Shown in pieces: positions 52,201 through 61,200 of a stretch of 64,000 nucleotides of DNA. How positions within the stretch are numbered: position 1 is the first letter of the stretch; each line of letters begins with the position of its first letter. Source of the DNA: Apostichopus japonicus (lineage: Eukaryota; Echinodermata; Holothuroidea; Aspidochirotida; Stichopodidae); the NCBI RefSeq assembly GCF_037975245.1, contig NC_092567.1:15144876-15208875 (forward strand), read 5' to 3'. The translations under genes and the position numbers were made by a program. The notes beneath the pieces are model-generated. The model saw only the letters and a program-made list of their open reading frames with translations, did no database searches and was not told where the DNA came from.

Positions 52201-55200
52201 GTTAATATAGTTCACCTCTGTATGCCAGCCCACATAGGTAAATATAGTTCACCTCTATATGCCAGCCCACATAGGTAAATATAGTTCACCTCTATATGTC
52301 AGCCCACATAGGTAAATATAGTTAACCTCTGTATGCCAGCCCACATAGGTAAATAAAGTTCACCTCTGTATGCCAGCCCACATAGGTAAATAAAGTTCAC
52401 CTCTATATGTCAGCCCACATAGGTAAATAAAGTTCACCTCTGTATGCCAGCCCACTTAGGTTAATATAGTTCACCTCTGTATGTTAGCCCACATAGGTAA
52501 ATATAGTTAACCTCTGTATGCCAACCCACATAGGTAATATAGTTAACCTCTGTATGCCAGCCAAAATAGGTAAATCCAGTTAACCAATGGTTGCTTTACA
52601 TGGTGACTTTTAGCCAGAAGTTTAGTCTAGATATAAGTACAAGTAATGTTTCCTCTAGCTATTCTAATTTTCAAGTTTCTAATTTAAGTCAACCTAAACA
52701 TGTTCTTTAATTTCATATGAACAGCAAAGCACCCTTGGGGAGGGGTAGGGGGAAGGGAAGGGATTGGAGTGGGATTGTAATTATGTGATTACTTTGACTA
52801 ACGTCAGCTGAACATCAAGTTGCCCTTCCGATAAGTGTTACAAAAATCATGGGGCAGGAAGGAGGATTGGTTTGTCTGTATTCCCATCTCTAAATATCCT
52901 CACGACAGGAAGGAGAATGTAAACATGTTGAACAGTCCAGAAGTAACCAATTTTAAGAAGACTCCATCCGTCACCACCGTACAGCACAAACTTTTGCTGC
53001 GGTCAAAAAAATTCTGGTGGCTGTTGAATTCTTGAGCCAAGAAGTTCATTCTTATGCTGTTGTTAATAATTGTTCACGCATATTCACTCTTCCAAATTGA
53101 AGTATATCACTGATTTCCTTCTTCTGTACAATGCAGAGACGGCCAACCGAACAGACCTCGCAGCGTCGGGCCCGGAGATAGGCCGAGGGACGACCCCAGG
53201 CAGCAACATCCACAGCATCAACAGAGGGTGGACCCTAGAGAACAACCGATCAGTAGGAGCAAGTCCTTACCTCGTCATATGGCACCCCAATCTGGACTCA
53301 GATCCCCCTCCTCTGATCCTTACTCAACAATGCCGAGAAACCAGAATGGGAGGCCTGCTTCCAGTAAGTTTAAAGTTTTTTATTGTTTAACCTCAAAATT
53401 TGCTTTTGACTGTGTACACTTCCCCCCTCTTCCCTCCCCCTCTTCCCTCCCCCTCTTCCCTCACCCTCTTCCCCCCTCTCCCCTCCTTTTCTTCCCCCCT
53501 CTTCCCTCCCCCTCTTCCCTCCACCCTTCCCCGATCAGACGTGTTTCAAATAGTTTGATTAGTTCTAACTTCCGTTCTACTTTCAGGTGTTCCTCCGACC
53601 TATGTCGATCCTCGCGAGATTCAGATGAGGAAGAGAAAGAATAAGAACCTGGAGGTTCCTCAACAGCGAGACAGTAGGGAGCCCTCGGTCCAGAGTTACC
53701 CCTCCGTGTTCGAGTCGGACCCGCCCGACCGGCCCCCGTACCCTGCAGGATACGAGAGCACACAACAGGACAGAAATGCTAACTATGCAAAGCAACCAAA
53801 TCAAGTCTTCCAACAGGTAAACTTTGTTTTTCATCTTTTCAGTTGGAAAAGCTCAGGATGTAGCAGTGTTATGGGAGGAGAACCTACATCTCATCAGAAG
53901 AGAAAGCGGGTTAGGTTTTCTGTAACGGTAGACAAGAGTTGAATGAAGCAGACTAGAAGGGGGTGTACAGTGTTAAAAGGTACCGTTAGAGTCTTGTGGG
54001 GTGGTAGATGAGAACAATAGGGGTCTGACGAGTGGCGGGAACAGGAGTGATTTAACTGGCACTAGAGATCATCCTGTAGGCTAGAGGTTGCCACAAAATT
54101 AAAAGAAAAGTTTCCACAGTGGTGACGTTCATGTTAAAATGAGTGCAGTAAGGTTGTAACACAGTGCCCTAACACAGTGTCCTAACACAGTGTCCTGACA
54201 CAGGTAAGCTTGTGGAAAATAAATATTGAAACCCAGAATTCTTAGTTCATTTCATTTGAAATGTAGACTGAAAGATTTTCTTTACAAATACAGCCCCGTG
54301 ACATTTGCTGGTTTAATCGTTTCTATTCATTTGTTGATTTCATCATCTTCATTGCAGAGACGGGCACCGACTCCCGAACAACGCTCTGTAATACAAAGCC
54401 CGATGCAGCAATCACCTCCGTCGTCATGGGAACCAGAACAGAGGACCGATCTGAACAGTCCCCTGTCGTACGATAGATCACCCCCGATGGAGAGAAGGGA
54501 CCGAGAAACACCCATCACCAGGCAGCAGTCACATCTGGATGAGAGGTGGGTAACGTGGTAACTGACAGCTAACGACTTAATAATTGCTATTTTAAAGATG
54601 ATTTTACTGCCCAAAAAATGTTAGAGTTCAATTTCTGATGGTCAAACCAGCTAAGCCAAACTTGATGTACAACTGCTATATTTATCTTGCTTTTCAAGAA
54701 ACCATTAGGTTGCTTTTTTTATACACCGAAAAGTTTTACGATGAAAATAATTTAAACCAGGACACACAAAGCTTGTACCTTCTTTTAGCTACTTTACCTA
54801 AAATATTCTACCTTCTATTAAGCAATAGTTCAAGTGTAATGAGACTTATTTTTCTTTTCCATGCTTAGTTATAACATTGTTTTTTATTCCTTCAGGATAC
54901 CTCAACCTCAGCAGCAAGCAGAAGTCCAGATGTCGCGGTCAGCCGTCCCCGACCTGAGGTCGTCACCGTCTCAGAGATCACAGAGGTCGGTTAACTCGTA
55001 CAACCCATCCTCGCCTCAGTCTAGAAGTAAGTGAAACAAACGTTTGTTTTGTCAAGGCTATCACTTGTACACTGCATGTTAAAGTTTGGCTGCTCCAGTG
55101 ATTTTTGCTCTTACATCATAGCCAACCATTGATGCAAAGAAGAGATAGTTGTCAACTGCAGAATCAAACCTTTATTGTACTTCCTATGACTGTAACAATG

Positions 55201-58200
55201 CAATGCGATGCAATACAATGCGATGTAATGCGATGCAATCCGATACAATGCAATGCAAGGCGATGCAATGCGATACAATGCGATAAAATGCGATGTAATG
55301 CGATACAATGGGATGCAAGGCAATGCATCGCGATGCAACAGAATGGAATGGAATAATCAAACGTCATATGTTACCATTCATGACGTAGTCTTGCAGGTGG
55401 CTTATATCTTAAGTTGTGACCTTTGACCTTTGTAAGATTTACTACACTGACATGTCCACCTTAGCTTATCATAACAAAAAAAAAAAATGTCTTAATTTAG
55501 AGAGGCATGCTGTGGGAAATGGGTAGTCATTAGTCGGTGAAATATCCAGGATTGTGTTCACAGAAGGAGTGGATAATCTTGTAGTTAATTACTGGATCTG
55601 ATTCTTGTTGTTGTTTAGATGGCAGGGATTCTGTTGACGTGGCTCCATCAAGACAAAGACCTCCAGTATCCAGAAACTCAACCCTCAGAGAAGAAAGGAG
55701 TGGTGATCAGCTAGCTCCCCTCGCACCCCTCCAGGGGAATAGATTGAACAACAGACAGCAAAATAACCCAAATAGAATGCAGGTAAGATGTGGTTTGACG
55801 TCATTCAACATTCTTACGATATTCAAGATCGACTTTGATCAATATCACAAATGTAGGCCGGATTGGCTTGCAGGTTGTATACAAGTGTAGTGTGATTGGT
55901 TTCTAGTCAATATATTTTCATATCCTGAAGTATCTGAACGAATCGGGTGTAAAACATATTTTTTGTATACCATTTTAGACAATGTCCCAAGAAATGTGTA
56001 AAACCTTGAAAAAAGTCAGTTTACTGTGTCTGTAAGATAAAGATTTCCCAAGAAGTATTAATACTTAGCTTAGGCAATGATCACAGGTTAGGTTCTTAAC
56101 ACTCTCATAACACAGTATAAGTACCCAAGTCCAGCCTAACATACATTCACCATTGATGAACTGAGCCTAGCCTACTTTGCTTATATAAGCTGAAGTCATC
56201 TTGTGAAACTTATCAGGAAAAATGTTTGGATGATAAGAGAATATTCACATATTTTAAAGAAGAACATTTTACTGGTTAAATAAGTGAATCAATTGGAAAG
56301 AGGAATATTATCTTTTTTAATCACATTTGAAGCAAATTTAATTTTATTTTACAGCCTGGACAGCCGACAAGTCGCTTTAGAATGTGGCAACAGAAGGCTC
56401 AGCCCTACATCATGTTATCAACTGGCATCAGACTCAGACTAAGCATCGCTGCTAACGATCTGTTGGGGAAATCGGTAAGAAACAGCATCATTCAATCAGC
56501 AATTTCTATTTGGTTGAGATGTTGCATCACATCTTCACTACAATTTGTTCCTGACAGGTGTAGTCAATTTTCACAGAAACATTAACATCAAATGGTTGTA
56601 ATTTACATTAAGTATACGTTACTGTATATACAAACACATATGTGATTTATTTAAGATAAACGCACCAGAAAATTCCTCTTCACCACACGTTTCATCCTCT
56701 TCGGGACTCACCAGACGAAGGTAGGAACCAAACCCTGGACCTTCCTGTTATAGACATTAAGGTCAAGTGGTACTGACTTAGGTCTGTGACACAAAAGTCT
56801 GTGGTTCGGTTCCTGTCTTCGCCGTTGAGCCCCAAAAAGGACGAAAAGTTTCTGGTGTGTTGATATTTTAATAATTTACATCTGTCATACCACATGCGAC
56901 ATATATACATATATGTATATAATATCAATCAGAATCTCTCTATATTCAAGTTTTTGACTGCTTTAGAGACTTAATTCAAAAGCTCTTACGATACTACATT
57001 CATTACCATTCAACTTAAAGAGGATCTAAAACAAAACACAAAACGCTTTGTCTGTCAATATTGTGTCGGCCCCATTCTGTCCTTTTTTTGTTGATCAAAT
57101 CGGGGTCAGAATCCATCTGACTTTTACATCCAAGGTTCAAACTTGTTACTATATTTCTCGCTCTCATTGTTTGATATCCTCAGCACGAAGAGCTGGTCCT
57201 GTTTCTGATTCAGTTGAGACGAGATAAAGCTAACATGGAGGAGTGGATGCGACTGATCGACAGTGAGCTCAGCGTGGTCCAGGCTAATCCCGGCTATGCC
57301 AACGAGAACCAACCGTTGATGAGGTCAAGGTATGAAACCACCATCCCATATGACTGCATCTTTCGGTCCTTACCTCGATGATTAAAACAGGGTTTTTCCT
57401 TCACTTACGATTGGCACTTTTCTACAAACCTACCAAGTACTAATTCTCACAAGAGATTAAAATTTGGTCCAACTTAGACATCCATCCTAAGAAACTTTCA
57501 CCAACTGTGAAGGTGACTGACTGTGGGCTAAAATGTATCTGGCTCAAATGTTGACATCATTCCCCCCACCCCACCACCCCTTCCCCTTTACAATAAACGA
57601 GTGGAAACGAGTGGAAAAAGTGTGATTTTGAATCACAGAGACTGATTTACCAATTTTCACTCTTTGTGAAAAATAGTTTTGGGGGGAGTGTTGTGGTCAA
57701 GTGGTTAAGGCAGTGGATTTGTTATCTAAGGATCGGAGGTTCGATTCCTGGCCAGATAATTGCGTTGTGTCCTTGGGCAAGGCATTTTATATCCATTGCC
57801 TCTCTTCACCCAGGTGTATAAATGGGGGACCTGTGATGTTTAAACTGTCAGCTGGGCGCTGTTTAGTTGCTGTCATGTGGAGTGATTGTCTCTATGTTTG
57901 ATAGGTTATCGTTGACCAGGGTAATAATGTAAAGCTCTTCGAGCATTTGGGAAAGGCGCTATATAAAAATATGAAATTATTATGATTATTCTTATGATAA
58001 AAGGAATCATGATTACATTTTTTAGTTTTTAATAATTCCCCTTACTCCTTTTAATTACTCCTTATTGTAACATTTTCTCCAGACGCAGTGATTCTTTACG
58101 TCGCTCAAACCCCAACCTAAACGAAGATGACATCTACGAGGCTGAACTGAGAAAGGAACACGAGGAGGTTTCTCGAGAGCTTGAAGTCAGTCTGCCTCTC

Positions 58201-61200
58201 ATCAACCTGGTGGATAATCTAGTCAGGATGGGGAGCTTGTACGGCGGCCAGAACGAACTCATCGCCCAAGAGTTTTACAAGGTACGGCGCCATCTTTAAG
58301 AGGAACATCTCACTTAACATACTTAAGCCCCGCGGCACACTGCCGGACTAAATGGGACCCGACTTTCTTGGCCCAATTTTCAAATAGTCGTGAAGACCTT
58401 TGCTCTAACAACTGACCCCCCCCCCCCCCCCCACACACACACACTGAATGACTGGTGGCAGCATGCAACAACTATTTTCTGTAAATGATGGGTCATTGTT
58501 TTAGGTCACATGCAAGGTTATGTCTCACTGATTGGTCACATTTGTTGAAACTGTACAAGGTTATCTCGAACAGGTGAAAGGGATATTGAATTGAACAGAC
58601 GTACAAGCACATCATGGCAAAGGTTGCATAAAGCAATGGCTAGCTTCCAGTAGGGATTTCAAGACCCTTGACAAGTGTTGTATAGTCAATGACTTGCTTC
58701 CAGTAGGGACGTACAGACCCTTGACAAGTGTTGTATAGTCAAAGACTAGCTTCCAGTAGTGATGTACAGGCCCTTGACAAGTGTTGTATAAACAAAGACT
58801 TGCTTCCAGTAGGGATGTAAAGACCCTTGACAAGTGTTGTATAGTCAAAGACTAGCTTCCAGTAGGGATGTACAGGTCCTTGACAAGTGTTGTATAAACA
58901 AAGACTAGCTTCCAGTAGGGATGTACAGACCCTTGACAAGTGTTGTATAGTCAAAGACTAGCTTCCAGTAGGGATGTACAGACCCTTGACAAGTGTTGTA
59001 TAATTAAAGACTAGCTTCCAGTAGGGACGTACAGACCCTTGACAAGTATTGTATAATCAAAGACTAGCTTCCAGTGGGGATGTACAGACCCTTGACAAGT
59101 GTTGTATAGTCAAAGACTAGCTTCCAGTAGGGATGTACAGACCCTTGACAAGTGTTGTATAGTCAAAGACTAGCTTCCAGTAGGGATGTACAGACCCTTG
59201 ACAAGTATTGTATAGTCAAAGACTAGCTTCCAGTGGGGATGTACAGACCCTTGACAAGTGTTGTATAGTCAAAGACTAGCTTCCAGTAGGGATGTACAGA
59301 CCCTTGACAAGCATTGTATAGTCAAAGACTAGCTTCCAGTAGGGATGTACAGACCCTTGACAAGTATTGTATAGTCAAAGACTAGCTTCCAGTGGGGATG
59401 TACAGACCCTTGATAAGTGTTGTATAGTCAAAGACTAGCTTCCAGTAGGGATGTACAGACCCTTGACAAGCATTGTATAGTCAAAGACTAGCTTCCAGTA
59501 GGGATGTACAGACCCTTGACAAGTATTGTATAGTCAAAGACTAGCTTCCAGTGGGGATGTACAGACCCTTGACAAGTGTTGTATAGTCAAAGACTAGCTT
59601 CCAGTAGGGATGTACAGACCCTTGACAAGCATTGTATAGTCAAAGACTAGCTTCCAGTAGGGATGTACAGACCCTTGACAAGTATTGTATAGTCAAAGAC
59701 TAGCTTCCAGTGGGGATGTACAGACCCTTGACAAGTGTTGTATAATCAAAGACTAGCTTCCAGTAGGGATGTACAAATCCTTGACAAGTGTTGTGTATCT
59801 CAAGAACTAGTTGCATTTAGTAATTTTCAGGCCCTTGATGGGTGTTGTATAAGACAAGGAGTAACTGCCAATGTGGATATACAAATTCACGGTTGTGTTT
59901 CGGCTAAGGTACTGGTTCAATTTTTCCCTTTCCTCTCTCTCACACTGTTTCTCCCCGTTTTGTTCTCAGAATCAAATCCAAAAGGATTTACCGCCAGTCA
60001 CTCCAAAGATGATGGTAGAGTACACTCGAAAACAGGAAGAGGAGAAACTGGTGAATGGGATCGAGGAGGACTATAGGAAGCTACAAACAGCAGAGGATAG
60101 AGAGCTAGATGTAAGCATTATAATATTGTGAGGGGTGGTATGAGGGAGGGAGGGGGTAGGGGTGGAGGAGGAGGGGATGGGGGAGGGAAGGGAAAAGTGG
60201 GATGAGTTGTAACAGTAATAAGTAATTTTGCAGATAGTAGAGGATGGAATGCTAGATGTAAGCATGATATTTCTTAGAGTGGCATGAGGAAGGTGTGTTT
60301 TGAAGGGGGGGTGTGATGGAATGGGCAGGGAAGGGGGTAGGGATGACTTGTAACAGCTTTAGTGAATTGCAGTAACTAGAGGATTAGAGAACTAGTTGCA
60401 TGCATGATACCAACTGGTAGATATGTAGTTATTGTATTATCTGGAGGGTGGCATGAAGGGTGGGGCTGGTTAACAGTAGCAATGCTTTAGTTATAACAAA
60501 AGAATCAGTTTAAGGAACGATGTAGACAAAGGATGGAAAACAAGATGTTACAAGATATTTAAACATGTAAATTGCAGAGATTTACCAGTGGGGGAATGGC
60601 AGGATGGGTGGACTAGGGGGAGGGTTGGACTTACTAGAATTACCAGTAGCAAGGTTAAAAGTTTGTGGTGAGGATTAGCCAACCTTGAAGCTGATGATTT
60701 TACTCTGTATTATATTCAAATGAGGTAGAATACTAGCTTGTTTTGCAAATAGTCAAAGAAATGATCACATCTTATTCTGTTTTTTTTTTTTCTCCAGGAG
60801 AAACTCCGAAAGTTACGGGAGTTGGACCAGAAGTTGCAGCAGATTTCTTCAAATGTCTATGTCTTGAAGGAAGAGAAGGTGGGGTAAACCCTAACTAAAA
60901 TAGCATATATGTTCAAAGATTGTGCTACTTTCATCTGTGAAATTTTAATTGTGCAGAATATTTGCAAAATTGCTACTGTGTTCTCATATGAGTAATGACT
61001 ATAAGATAAAAACTCCTGACTCTTGGTTCTAACATTTGACCCCCCCCTGGACCTCACAGGTAAGCTGATACAGCCCTCCTTGTTATCAAGGCTTATATCT
61101 TTATCTCTCATAGTAAAGTGCTTCTTCAGGAAAAATTTTGCTCATATGTCGTTTTCCCTGTTTCTTCTCCTCAGGATGAAATTGAAAACTCGATGGAGAA

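Noticed and set aside
53228-53644. 138-codon frame spanning exons 9-10
   Set aside because: It starts in the true exon 9 frame but reads through the polypyrimidine intron; the spliced frame is better supported and in phase.
55105-55367. Overlapping open frames on both strands (HCIALHRI-type repeats)
   Set aside because: Caused by the 5-bp ATGCR microsatellite.
58612-58954. Minus-strand frames with repeated QHLSRV/SLLEASL peptides
   Set aside because: Purely a by-product of the 53-bp minisatellite.
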